Below are positions 16,413-24,684 of a DNA stretch of 64,000 bases, piece after piece (positions within the stretch are counted from its first letter, which is position 1; each line of letters opens with the position of its first letter). Location: assembly GCF_000424185.1 (NCBI RefSeq), contig NZ_AUJK01000003.1:62001-126000 (forward strand). Direction: 5' to 3'. Both the position numbers and the translations under genes were made by a program. Below the pieces are notes generated by a model. The model ran no database searches and was not told the DNA's origin. It worked only from the letters and a program-made list of their open reading frames with translations. This DNA comes from Prevotella sp. AGR2160. Its GTDB lineage: Bacteria; Bacteroidota; Bacteroidia; Bacteroidales; Bacteroidaceae.

Positions 16413-17660
16413 ATGAATCGAAATCGCATCGCTACACTCCTCCTGCTGGCCCTTGCCGCTACCGGCGCCAAGGCTGATGACGGCTCGGGGGACTATAAGA
16501 GAAGCACTTACAACCCCGTGGAATATTCCGTCATCTCACAGATGATCGCCCCTGACGCACGCGCCGGTGGTATGGGTGATGTCGGTGCCGCCACGGATCC
16601 GGACGTCAACTCCCAGGCCTGGAACCCGGCAAAATATCCGTTCTGTATCTCACGGTCGGGGGTCGCCCTGAACTATACGCCATGGCTGCGGAAACTCGTC
16701 AACGATATGAATATGGCCTATGTCGCCGGATACTACCGCATCGGTGACTACAGTGCCATCTCCTCCTCCCTGCGCTATTTCTCCCTCGGTGATGTCTACT
16801 ACTCCAGTGCCGGGGATGACAACTACGACATGACCATCAAGCCTTATGAGATGTCCCTCGACGTCGCCTACTCCCTGATGCTCAGTGAGAAGTTCTCCAT
16901 CGCCGCTGCCGTGAGATGGATCTACAGTGACCTGCGCTTCAACCCCACGGAGGACAGCTCTCCCGCCTCCGCCTTCGCAGCCGACCTCGCCTGTTACTAT
17001 CAGAACTATATCACCCTCGGACAGCGGGAGTGTCAGCTCGGGCTCGGACTGAACATCTCCAATATCGGTAGTAAAATCACCTACTCCGGTGAGGAGGACA
17101 GCCACTTCATCCCGACGAACATGCGTATCGGTGCCTCACTGATGGTACCTATCGACAACTATAACCGCATCTCCTTCTCCGCCGATGCCAACAAGCTCCT
17201 CGTGCCCACGGTGCCGACGATGCAGCAATTTGACGACTATATCGACCAGCATAAGGATGATGCCAACGCCGAATATACGGAGGCCGACAAGGACCAGCAG
17301 AGTCCCTACCGCCAGTGGGTGCTCGAACAGTATAATAACGTGTCGAGCATCAGTGGTATCTTCAAGAGTTTCCATGATGCCCCCGGTGGCTTCAAGGAGG
17401 AGCTGAAGGAGATCCAGTGGAGTGTCGGCGCGGAATACAACTACAACGACCGCTTTGCCGTTCGTGCCGGTTATCACGACGAGAACAAGGACAAGGGTAA
17501 CCGAAAGTATTTCACTGTCGGTGCCGGTTTCAAGATGAGCGCCTTCAGCCTCGATGCCGGTTATGTCATCGCCACGTCGAAGAGCAACCCTCTCGACGAG
17601 ACGCTCCGCTTCACCCTCACCTTCGATATGGACGGCATCAAGGATTTACTGCACAAATAA
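16413..17660 (+). CDS. porV: Type IX secretion outer-membrane protein PorV
   Basis: A 415-residue outer-membrane barrel of the FadL-like PorV/LptO family that carries cargo from the translocon to PorU. A signal peptide (1-21) is followed by the diagnostic N-terminal block MIAPDARAGGMGDVGAATDPD and SQAWNPAKYPF. The remainder alternates amphipathic strands and ends in LRFTLTFDMDGIKDLLHK. It follows porU and precedes ispF by 9 bases, so all three are probably co-transcribed. Confidence 0.94.
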   Translation: MNRNRIATLLLLALAATGAKADDGSGDYKRSTYNPVEYSVISQMIAPDARAGGMGDVGAATDPDVNSQAWNPAKYPFCISRSGVALNYTPWLRKLVNDMNMAYVAGYYRIGDYSAISSSLRYFSLGDVYYSSAGDDNYDMTIKPYEMSLDVAYSLMLSEKFSIAAAVRWIYSDLRFNPTEDSSPASAFAADLACYYQNYITLGQRECQLGLGLNISNIGSKITYSGEEDSHFIPTNMRIGASLMVPIDNYNRISFSADANKLLVPTVPTMQQFDDYIDQHKDDANAEYTEADKDQQSPYRQWVLEQYNNVSSISGIFKSFHDAPGGFKEELKEIQWSVGAEYNYNDRFAVRAGYHDENKDKGNRKYFTVGAGFKMSAFSLDAGYVIATSKSNPLDETLRFTLTFDMDGIKDLLHK

Positions 17661-17669
17661 TATACAACC

Positions 17670-18149
17670 ATGTTTAGAATCGGAATGGGATATGACGTCC
17701 ACAAACTCGTGGACAACCGCGACCTCTGGCTCGGCGGTATCAAGATTGACTATGATAAAGGCCTGTTGGGCCACAGCGATGCCGACGTGCTCATCCACGC
17801 CATCGCCGACGCCCTCCTCGGTGCCGCCAACCTCCGCGACATCGGCTACCACTTCCCCGACAACTCGGAGAAGACGCTGAACATGGACTCGAAGATCATC
17901 CTCCGGGACACCGTCAGACTCCTCGCCGACAAAGGCTATGCCGTCGGGAATATCGACGCTACCGTCTGCGCCGAACGGCCGAAACTGAACCCGCACATTC
18001 CCGCCATGCAGCAGTGTCTCGCTGAGGTCATGGGCGTGGATCCCGATGTTGTCAGCATCAAGGCCACGACAACGGAGAAACTGGGTTTCACGGGCCGCCA
18101 GGAGGGCATCTCCGCCTATGCCGTGGCGTTGATTGTTAACAAGAATTGA
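17670..18149 (+). CDS. ispF: 2-C-methyl-D-erythritol 2,4-cyclodiphosphate synthase
   Basis: The fifth enzyme of the non-mevalonate isoprenoid pathway, cyclising CDP-methylerythritol 2-phosphate. At 159 residues it has normal length. Metal ligands are in GYDVHKL (Asp8, His10) and the later His in LLGHSDADVLIHAIADALLG. KATTTEKLGFTGRQEGI is the conserved C-terminal block. Another pathway gene, dxr, is at 28950. It follows porV by 9 bases. Confidence 0.97.
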   Translation: MFRIGMGYDVHKLVDNRDLWLGGIKIDYDKGLLGHSDADVLIHAIADALLGAANLRDIGYHFPDNSEKTLNMDSKIILRDTVRLLADKGYAVGNIDATVCAERPKLNPHIPAMQQCLAEVMGVDPDVVSIKATTTEKLGFTGRQEGISAYAVALIVNKN

Positions 18150-18195
18150 TATAAATCAAGAAGATTATAATATTTCTAAATTTCTTATCGGAATA

Positions 18196-18227
18196 TTTGC
18201 AGCGTACGGAAAAAGTCCGTACCTTTG
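18196..18227 (+). promoter_or_regulatory. Orphan near-perfect promoter
   Basis: TTTG (18196-18199), 20 bases, then TACCTTTG (18220-18227): an ideal Bacteroidetes promoter. No open frame lies downstream before the convergent UbiA-family gene, only a C-poor stretch ending in a strong terminator. Confidence 0.8.
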
Positions 18228-18232
18228 CAAAC

Positions 18233-18426
18233 GTCAAAAGGTTAATAGATTGTTTAGGTTAGTAGTAATAGATTTAGGTTTTTAGTTATTAGGTTAAGGT
18301 AATTAGATGATTGTTTAACGGTAACATAAGGTGTCGCGAGACAACTTAAATTACACGAAATTATTTTTCAAGTTAAACATAAAGTTTAGGCCGCAGCTCG
18401 CTGAGAGTTGCGGCCTAAATGTTTTT
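18233..18426 (+). ncRNA. Candidate small RNA gene
   Basis: This stretch of about 190 bases is bounded by a consensus promoter and a 15-bp terminator and holds no credible open frame (the only short one reads Met-Ile-Val-stop). Its first 80 bases or so (18237-18318) contain no C and repeat GGTTA/TTAG-like words. They are followed by a hairpin with a GCGA tetraloop (AAGGTGTC, GCGA, GACAACTT). An unstructured C-free region could base-pair with targets. The identity is unknown; alternatives are an unpaired promoter or an unrecognised peptide. Confidence 0.5.
18385..18426 (+). terminator. Terminator of the candidate small RNA (possibly bidirectional)
   Basis: TTTAGGCCGCAGCTC (18385-18399) pairs with GAGTTGCGGCCTAAA (18405-18419) with one wobble, then GTTTTT. 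Leftward it is followed by CTTTATGTTT, so it may also end the UbiA-family transcript. A second copy of the 3' arm, TTGCGGCCTGAATGT, follows just beyond. Confidence 0.85.
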
Positions 18427-18450
18427 AGCCCCCATTGCGGCCTGAATGTC

Positions 18451-19350
18451 TTATTTCCCGTAAATCATGAATACGAATGTCAACACCCACGCCAGGACAT
18501 CGAGCTGCACGAAATGATCCGTCAGGATGAGCTTCGTCGGGTTGCCACTCTTCTCGTCAACCACCGTCACCTGGATATACCGCAGCAGACCGATGAGGAC
18601 GAAGACGGACGTCAGATAGAGGTTGCTGTTATGATAATGGTTCTGCACCTCCGGACTCACCGTATACATGATATAACAGACGAGGGTCACCGATGCCGTG
18701 ATGGTGATGGCCTGGTTGATGAACGTGAGGTTATAACGGCTCGTATTCTTCCGCGGCGCCTCCCCCGTGGCATTCATCCGCAGCACATCATCACGGCGCT
18801 TGGCAAAGCCCATGAAGAGAGTGATGAGGAACGTCATGAGCACAATCCATTTGCTCAGTACCACATCCGTGGCAAAACCTCCGGCGAAGAGGCGCAGCAC
18901 GAAGCCAAAGGCAACGATGCACACGTCGACGACGGCATACTGCTTCAGACGGGCACAATAGGCCAGGTTCATCAGCCAATAGAACACGATGACAGCCCCC
19001 ACGCGCCACACACGACCGTCACCGGCCTCCGGAATCAGCGACAGGACACCCACGAAAGTCAGTGAGAGGAGGAAAAGGACGGCCATGAGACCATAGGCCG
19101 TGGTAACGGAGATAGCCCCCGAGGCGATGGGACGGTGACATTTCTCAGGATGACGGCGGTCGTCGGCGACATCATGGATATCGTTGAAACAATAAATGGA
19201 CGACGCCACACAGCTATAAGCCAGGAACGTCAGCAGGCCTTCCACGAGGGAACAGCCGTTGAACAGTTCACCGCCGAAGAACAGCGGTCCAAAGACAAAG
19301 AAATTCTTCACCCATTGTTTCGGGCGGATCAATTTTAGATATGCTTGCAT
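18451..19350 (-). CDS. UbiA-family decaprenyl-phosphate phosphoribosyltransferase-like protein
   Basis: A 299-residue integral membrane prenyltransferase-fold protein. LIRPKQWVKNFFVFGPLFF opens the protein. The Asp-rich site reads YCFNDIHDVADDRRHPEK followed by RPIASG, the pattern of enzymes that move 5-phosphoribose onto a polyprenyl phosphate. About eight hydrophobic segments are visible. In mycobacteria this step begins decaprenyl-phosphoryl-arabinose synthesis; the later enzymes of that route are not in this window. Here it is grouped with two acyltransferases and an EptA-like transferase, which suggests envelope glycan building. The substrate is inference. Confidence 0.85.
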   Translation of the reverse strand: MQAYLKLIRPKQWVKNFFVFGPLFFGGELFNGCSLVEGLLTFLAYSCVASSIYCFNDIHDVADDRRHPEKCHRPIASGAISVTTAYGLMAVLFLLSLTFVGVLSLIPEAGDGRVWRVGAVIVFYWLMNLAYCARLKQYAVVDVCIVAFGFVLRLFAGGFATDVVLSKWIVLMTFLITLFMGFAKRRDDVLRMNATGEAPRKNTSRYNLTFINQAITITASVTLVCYIMYTVSPEVQNHYHNSNLYLTSVFVLIGLLRYIQVTVVDEKSGNPTKLILTDHFVQLDVLAWVLTFVFMIYGK

Positions 19351-19371
19351 AGAGTTTAATACTTCTGCCTT

Positions 19372-19393
19372 TTGCAGGGGTCTGCCCCTGCAA
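19372..19393 (-). repeat. Family B element, collapsed copy
   Basis: TTGCAGGGG, TCTG, CCCCTGCAA: only the outer arms of family B remain. It begins a few bases after the stop of the acyltransferase at 19399. Confidence 0.6.
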
Positions 19394-19398
19394 GAGGA

Positions 19399-20388
19399 TC
19401 ATATTTTTACTTTTGAGACAATCTTGTGTAAAATCCACGCCAAGGGCAGCGTCAGCGCGATACATCCGAAGAAGGTCGGCCAATACGACCAATTACCGGG
19501 CAGCCATGTCAGTACGAAATGGAGATGGATAAGGTAAGCCTCGAGACTCAGTGAGCCGACGAAACGGAACGCGTAATTGATCTTATCCGGCAACCGGCGG
19601 AACACACGGTTGAGCAGAAGGATCGTCGTAATCGTCAGCGGGATATAGAGCATCCGTTCCACATAGAGCGGGAAGAGACCGTGGAGCCGCTGCTCAAGGA
19701 AGATGCTCGAGAGGAGCGACATGAGGAACATGAGTATGATCATCCATATCGACGCGCCGTCCATCGTCTGTTTCTGACGGACCATCTCACCCATATTGAT
19801 ACCAATGAAGAAGATCGGCACACGGCTCCAGAAGATCTCCAGATGGCCCACGACGGCATGGATCGGCGTGACATACTGTACGAGGATGCACCACATGATC
19901 ATCACCACAGGAAGCCAACGATAGATGGGATGGCGGCGGATAAGTTCCATATACGGTGGCGCGAAGAGATAGAGCACCATAATGGCGGGGATATACCAGA
20001 ACGTCAGCTCGTCGCGCAACCAGAACTCCCAGTTGAAGAGGACCTCACCGATCGTATCGATCAACGACCAGACTGAATGACTGCCCCTTATATAAATAGG
20101 TACATAGTAGAGCAGCGCGATGATCAGCCACGCGGGATAGATACGCAGCAGACGGCGCCGGTAGAAATGCTTGTAAGACGGTGTCTTCACCCACGAGAAC
20201 CACAGACCGATGCCGGAGAGGAAAAGGAACATGTCCACTCCGATATTTCCCATCCGTCGCAGACCGAAGAACAGGTCATTACGGGCCAGGTCGATATGAA
20301 ACAGGATGATAAACACCATCGCTATTCCCATCAGCTCACCACGGAACCGAGAGATATTCGCCAGTTCTATATCTTTGATCTTCATCAT
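19399..20388 (-). CDS. Acyltransferase 3 family membrane protein (first of two)
   Basis: A 329-residue multi-pass membrane protein of the acyltransferase 3 family, which acylates (often O-acetylates) surface sugars. The family's early block reads ISRFRGELMGIAMVFIILFH with the likely catalytic His about residue 31; GNIGVDMFLFLSGIGLWFSW and the basic FYRRRLLRIYPAW follow. About ten transmembrane segments can be seen. It is the second gene from the leftward end of a run that begins with the EptA-like gene. The acceptor is unknown. Confidence 0.87.
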   Translation of the reverse strand: MMKIKDIELANISRFRGELMGIAMVFIILFHIDLARNDLFFGLRRMGNIGVDMFLFLSGIGLWFSWVKTPSYKHFYRRRLLRIYPAWLIIALLYYVPIYIRGSHSVWSLIDTIGEVLFNWEFWLRDELTFWYIPAIMVLYLFAPPYMELIRRHPIYRWLPVVMIMWCILVQYVTPIHAVVGHLEIFWSRVPIFFIGINMGEMVRQKQTMDGASIWMIILMFLMSLLSSIFLEQRLHGLFPLYVERMLYIPLTITTILLLNRVFRRLPDKINYAFRFVGSLSLEAYLIHLHFVLTWLPGNWSYWPTFFGCIALTLPLAWILHKIVSKVKI

Positions 20389-20402
20389 ATTTTCGTTTTT
20401 GT

Positions 20403-20428
20403 CGGAACATGATCAATCATGTCCCTAC
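20403..20428 (-). repeat. Family A palindrome, copy 3 (contains a stop codon)
   Basis: Read leftward it begins GTAGGGACATGAT and ends ATCATGTTCCG. The stop TAG of the upstream acyltransferase (20425-20427) lies in its GTAGGG end. Confidence 0.85.
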
Positions 20429-21513
20429 ATCTTCGGATTCGGGATCTTCCGCATCAACTGCTTGAACAACCACGCCAGACAGACAGACGCCACGATATAC
20501 AGCAGCAAGCCCGCATAGAGATCTCCCCCACGGCTGATGGGGATAAAGATTTTTCGTGTGATGGGATGGCAGACGAAGAGGGCCGCGCTGATGCCTCCCA
20601 TCCACTCCAGCCAGTGGGCCAGTGTACGTGGCAACAGTTTCCCCATTGCCACAGCACCCGTACAGATAAAGACGGGCACGAAGGTCCAGCCGATGAAACT
20701 CATACTAAGGAAATAGCTGAGCAAGACGGAGAATATCAAGATGATGCCATCGGCCTGACGGGCATTATGACGCTCACGCCATGCCATGATCTGCTGTTGG
20801 TAGCGGCCCATCAAGAGGCCCAGACCGAAGGGCAGCATACCGCCCATGAAGTTATAACGGTAACGGTTCATCGCCTCGCCCTCAGGATCGAGGAAGAGCT
20901 GCAGCAAGACACAGACAGCCATCAGTACCACCGTCACCCAGGTCTTCTTTCGATAGAGGAAGAGGCGGTAGACGAGGTAGAGCTGCAGCATCAAGCCAAA
21001 GAACCAGTACGGCCCCGGCCAGATGATCTTGTCCGGATGGGGTAATACATTATTGAACATGCCAAGCTGTGCCACAACATCCATGGCCGCATAGTGATGA
21101 GCTCCGGGCGTAATCTGGTCGAGCATGGTGAAAGCCACGAACCCGACGATCATCATCTTGAAGAGTTTCAGAAAATGATAGCGTACGAAATCGAAGGCAT
21201 TCGGCTCCACACGCCGCTCTCCTTCCGGCAGGCCCAGTCCGTCCTCATATTTCATCACGAGACCGTAAGCACTCAGGAAGAGGAATACGGGCACGCCATA
21301 ATGACCGAAGAACGACAACAGGTGAGCCGGGAGGGAGGCATCGGGCGACACGAGGACTCCGTTGAGTCCCGTGACATTCGAACGGAAGAACTGATATTCG
21401 TTCTCCTTCACCATCGGCCCGAGCCAGTGGCAGTAGTTATGCAGGAAAATGCCGATGATGGCGATTCCGCGCAACACGTTACATTCAGCACGCGATAAGA
21501 ATTCAGCGTTCAT
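20425..21513 (-). CDS. Acyltransferase family membrane protein (second of two)
   Basis: A 362-residue multi-pass membrane protein, again of the acyltransferase 3 type: FLSRAECNVLRGIAIIGIFLHNYCHW at the N-terminus (His about residue 29), GHYGVPVFLFLSAYGLVMKY, and a basic YHFLKLFKM segment. It differs clearly from its neighbour, so the pair is not a recent duplication. An upstream in-frame ATG at 21534 lies inside a palindromic repeat (residues MIRNDLI); 21513 (MNAEFLSRAE) is the better start. The stop codon is supplied by repeat copy 3. Confidence 0.85.
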   Translation of the reverse strand: MNAEFLSRAECNVLRGIAIIGIFLHNYCHWLGPMVKENEYQFFRSNVTGLNGVLVSPDASLPAHLLSFFGHYGVPVFLFLSAYGLVMKYEDGLGLPEGERRVEPNAFDFVRYHFLKLFKMMIVGFVAFTMLDQITPGAHHYAAMDVVAQLGMFNNVLPHPDKIIWPGPYWFFGLMLQLYLVYRLFLYRKKTWVTVVLMAVCVLLQLFLDPEGEAMNRYRYNFMGGMLPFGLGLLMGRYQQQIMAWRERHNARQADGIILIFSVLLSYFLSMSFIGWTFVPVFICTGAVAMGKLLPRTLAHWLEWMGGISAALFVCHPITRKIFIPISRGGDLYAGLLLYIVASVCLAWLFKQLMRKIPNPKM

Positions 21514-21525
21514 AATCAAATCGTT

Positions 21526-21552
21526 GCGGATCATGATAAATCATGTCCCTAC
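21526..21552 (-). repeat. Family A palindrome, copy 4
   Basis: Read leftward: GTAGGGACATGAT, TT, ATCATGATCCGC. It starts 18 bases after the stop of the EptA-like gene and also supplies an alternative in-frame ATG for the next gene. Confidence 0.82.
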
Positions 21553-21570
21553 GTTTACTTTTTTAATTTT

Positions 21571-23436
21571 TTACTTTTTACTTCTCAATACGTCGTAGTC
21601 GGCACTGTTCTTCAGGATGCGCGGACGGTTCTCATCATACTCCGGACTGATGAGATCATACTTCGCATGATAGTCCTTCGCATGAATACCCGCAAGGTCG
21701 AGGAGCAGATGCGGCAGAGCATCCGTCATGAACTTCTTATGACGGGCACGGATGATGCTGCGGAAGATCTCACGATGCTGACGGCGGTAGGACGGTGAAC
21801 AGTAGATCCAGAACGGAATCTCAAACTCATAATGGGCCAATGGCCAGTCGATCTTCGCGCTATGGTTGCGGCAGATAAAGCCACGGTTGCCCTCGTAACA
21901 TTCCTCTCCATGATCAGGCATATAGATCACGACGGCATTCTCACGACGAAAACGTCTGACAATCTGGTTGACGATGGAGTCGTTATACCGGCATGCATTG
22001 TCATAATAGGACAGGATCTTGCGCTGACGGTCACTGAGATCGGGACGCTTGTCCTCATAGCTGCTGGCCCAGAAGTAATTGCGGCCTTCCGGATAACGGT
22101 CCTGATAAGCCACATGCTGTCCGATGAGATGGAAGATGATGAGGTTATAGTCCTTCTTGCCGCCGAGCTTGATCTTTCCTTGTTTCACAAAGTCATCATA
22201 ACAGTGCAGCAGGCCCTCATCATATTGATAGAGCTTCGTATTGCGGAGGTCAAACTCATATTTGCTCAGTGCCGGGTCGTTGAGGAAGAAACCACCGCTG
22301 AAGTCATACACCGCCTGTTTGGCAGCGGGGAGGAACTGATTCGTCAGGAACGTCACCTGATAGCCGGCCTTGCGGAACAGCTCGGGGAAGAGCGGATAGT
22401 CGCACCACTCTCCCGGCTCGCCGACAACATGGAGTGACAGGAAGTTTTTGAACACGTAGCTCGTCAGGTTCCAACAAGTCACAACATCGTCAAACTTGAT
22501 GAGCGATCCCTGCTTTTGCATCCGCACCTGATTGGGCGTCGTCTCCATGAAATAACCATACTGCTGACTGTGCTGGCGGCCATAGCTCTCACCGATGATC
22601 AATACGATCGTCGGTGACTTATAGTCACAACTGTCCACCTTCACCGTCCCGGCGGCCTTCAATAGCGTCGTCAACTGCTGACCGGCGAGATGATTGGCAT
22701 AAAGGCTGAAGACCAGACGGTAGATCGGCTCATAGAGATTTCCGTGGTCCTTCTCCGTCAGCGTATGTTCCACCTCTCCGATCGACGTGCCACTAAAGAG
22801 TTTATGCAGCGCTATCTTGTTCGGCCAACTGGCGACGGCACTCCATACCACAAGGACAAGGACGATAGAGCCCATGCACCGCGGGATAAGCTTCAGCTGA
22901 TGACGGAACACATAGGCCACATGCTCATGAATGGCCGCCACCTTTTGGTCGACATGGAGCTTGCGGAAGATCCAGTGGCGCATGCGGAAGAGGATATGAC
23001 AGAGAATCAGCAACAGGATCCAGCCCACATTACTGAGGACGAGGTCGGCATCGATGAGGGAGGAGAAGAAATCGCCTACCTCACGGCTGTCGGTCTCATT
23101 GACCAACATGAGCATCGACGGATTCAACGTCGAGTCAAAATTCACGAAGCAGTAGACATCCACGAGGGCCGTGACATAAAGAATGATATACAACAGTCCC
23201 TTGATAATGTTACGCACGCGCGTCGGGATCGGCGTCAGAATCAGACAGACGACATAAAGGTCGAAGAACAGCTCCAGATAGAGATTGTCATAAATCTGCG
23301 GTCCGTGGCCGCCGGGCATCGTACACAACGCACAGAGGACACCCAGGGCATACATGAAACCAAAAAAGATCGGATTGGTCTTGATCGGCACGAGGACCTT
23401 GTCGACAATGGTAAATATCTTCTTGATCACACTCAT
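21571..23436 (-). CDS. EptA-like phosphoethanolamine transferase (sulfatase fold)
   Basis: A 621-residue inner-membrane enzyme with about five N-terminal transmembrane helices (residues about 20-210) and a C-terminal alkaline-phosphatase/sulfatase-fold catalytic domain. Metal-site segments are IVLIIGESYGRQHSQQYGY, VVIYMPDHGEECYEG and the His in ICRNHS. The usual nucleophile region reads DDVVTCWNLTSYVFKNFLSL. Relatives move phosphoethanolamine from phosphatidylethanolamine to lipid A or other glycans, lowering negative charge and polymyxin binding. It heads a run with two acyltransferases and the UbiA-family gene. The acceptor is not known. Confidence 0.85.
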   Translation of the reverse strand: MSVIKKIFTIVDKVLVPIKTNPIFFGFMYALGVLCALCTMPGGHGPQIYDNLYLELFFDLYVVCLILTPIPTRVRNIIKGLLYIILYVTALVDVYCFVNFDSTLNPSMLMLVNETDSREVGDFFSSLIDADLVLSNVGWILLLILCHILFRMRHWIFRKLHVDQKVAAIHEHVAYVFRHQLKLIPRCMGSIVLVLVVWSAVASWPNKIALHKLFSGTSIGEVEHTLTEKDHGNLYEPIYRLVFSLYANHLAGQQLTTLLKAAGTVKVDSCDYKSPTIVLIIGESYGRQHSQQYGYFMETTPNQVRMQKQGSLIKFDDVVTCWNLTSYVFKNFLSLHVVGEPGEWCDYPLFPELFRKAGYQVTFLTNQFLPAAKQAVYDFSGGFFLNDPALSKYEFDLRNTKLYQYDEGLLHCYDDFVKQGKIKLGGKKDYNLIIFHLIGQHVAYQDRYPEGRNYFWASSYEDKRPDLSDRQRKILSYYDNACRYNDSIVNQIVRRFRRENAVVIYMPDHGEECYEGNRGFICRNHSAKIDWPLAHYEFEIPFWIYCSPSYRRQHREIFRSIIRARHKKFMTDALPHLLLDLAGIHAKDYHAKYDLISPEYDENRPRILKNSADYDVLRSKK

Positions 23437-23472
23437 TTTCTTATCTTCATCAGTTGTTTATTTGATAGGATG

Positions 23473-23499
23473 GCGGAACATGATCAGTCATGTCCCTAC
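23473..23499 (-). repeat. Family A palindrome, copy 5 (codes for the end of NadD)
   Basis: Read leftward: GTAGGGACATGAC, TG, ATCATGTTCCGC. The final NadD codons GTA GGG ACA and the stop TGA (23488-23490) come from the repeat. Confidence 0.85.
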
Positions 23500-24084
23500 G
23501 TAAGCCTTGATTACCCTCTTCTCAATCGCTTCGGGTACAAGGCCATGGATCGGAGCTCCGGCACGCACACGCTCACGGATCAGCGTACTGCTCACGGGCA
23601 ACAACGGCGTATGGACTATCTCCACGCCACGAATAGGAAGACCATGGGGCAGTGGGGGATCGACGGGATGCTCCTCTCGGGGATAGACGATGATCTTATA
23701 ATCCCGGAGGATCTCCTCATAGCCATACCAGTGGTCGAAGGCTGCCCAGTTGTCGCCGCCGATGAGGAGCACGAACTCCGTATCGGGATAGTCTTTTCTC
23801 AGGGCTCGCAGCGTATGGAGGGTATAGGATGGTTTCGGGAGATGAAACTCGTAGTCACTGGCCACAAGACCGTCCTCGCCCCGTACGGCGTCACGCACCA
23901 AGGTCAGCCGCTCCTCGTCGTCGAGGAGGTCCGTCTGTTGCTTCCACGGGTTCTGCGGCGTCACGAGAAACCACACCTCGTCAAGCCCGCCCTCTTTCCG
24001 GAGTGCCTTGGCCAACGCGATATGCCCCACATGAATAGGATTAAAACTGCCGCCGAAGAGGCCCACGCGACGTTGATGATTCAT
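23488..24084 (-). CDS. nadD: Nicotinate-nucleotide adenylyltransferase
   Basis: Adds AMP from ATP to nicotinate mononucleotide in NAD synthesis. The 198-residue protein has the nucleotidyltransferase signature GLFGGSFNPIHVGHIALA near the N-terminus and the second signature LPVSSTLIRERVRAG near the C-terminus. Its last three residues (Val-Gly-Thr) and stop come from a palindromic repeat. gmk ends 11 bases upstream, and yicC-gmk-nadD is a common order in this phylum. Confidence 0.95.
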   Translation of the reverse strand: MNHQRRVGLFGGSFNPIHVGHIALAKALRKEGGLDEVWFLVTPQNPWKQQTDLLDDEERLTLVRDAVRGEDGLVASDYEFHLPKPSYTLHTLRALRKDYPDTEFVLLIGGDNWAAFDHWYGYEEILRDYKIIVYPREEHPVDPPLPHGLPIRGVEIVHTPLLPVSSTLIRERVRAGAPIHGLVPEAIEKRVIKAYVGT

Positions 24085-24095
24085 CAGTTTGCTTC

Positions 24096-24668
24096 TTATT
24101 TCTTCAGAAACTCCTTAATTAGCTGATAGGTCTGCTCCTCCGCCGTCACCAAGTTGTCATTGACAACGACATGATCGAACTTCGGAGCAAACGTCAGCTC
24201 ATAACTGGCCTTTGCCAAGCGTTGCTCGATGACCTCAGGGGCATCGGTGGCACGGCCGACGAGACGGCGGCGCAGCTCCTCGATCGACGGCGGCTGGATG
24301 AAGATGCTCATGGCATGGTCGCCATAGAACTGCTTGATATGGCAGCCACCCTTCACGTCAACATCGAAGACTACATTCTCGCCACGCGCCGTCTGCGTCT
24401 CCACCTGTGACTTCAGGGTGCCGTAGAAACGGTTCTCATAGACCTCCTCATACTCCAGAAACTCGCCGGCGGCAATCTTCGCCTTGAAAGCCTCGGGAGT
24501 GAGGAAGAAATACTCCACGCCGTCACGCTCCGTCCCACGCGGGGCACGGCTCGTACAACTGATGGAGAAGGCGAGCTTCAACTCCGGGTGCTCGCGCATG
24601 AGCCACTGCACGATCGTGCTCTTCCCCGATCCGCTCGGGGCTGAGAAGATAATTAACTTTCCTGCCAT
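24096..24668 (-). CDS. gmk: Guanylate kinase
   Basis: Phosphorylates GMP to GDP with ATP. MAGKLIIFSAPSGSGKSTIV contains the P-loop, and SCTSRAPRGTERDGVEYFF is the GMP-binding block. Starting at 24668 the protein has 190 residues, the family's usual size, and lies 16 bases after yicC. An earlier in-frame ATG at 24695 would overlap yicC and add nine unconserved residues. Confidence 0.96.
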   Translation of the reverse strand: MAGKLIIFSAPSGSGKSTIVQWLMREHPELKLAFSISCTSRAPRGTERDGVEYFFLTPEAFKAKIAAGEFLEYEEVYENRFYGTLKSQVETQTARGENVVFDVDVKGGCHIKQFYGDHAMSIFIQPPSIEELRRRLVGRATDAPEVIEQRLAKASYELTFAPKFDHVVVNDNLVTAEEQTYQLIKEFLKK

Positions 24669-24684
24669 AACATTCTCTATTTTT

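Noticed and set aside
18331..19065. Rightward frame starting inside the candidate small RNA
   Set aside because: It runs through the terminator and antisense to the UbiA-family gene, with His- and Arg-rich shadow composition.
21514..21534. Upstream ATG of the second acyltransferase (MIRNDLI)
   Set aside because: The ATG lies in a palindromic repeat; the downstream ATG at 21513 fits the family N-terminus better.
22690..24126. Rightward 478-codon frame opposite the EptA-like gene and nadD
   Set aside because: It spans two well-supported leftward genes and a palindromic repeat and has no recognisable fold.
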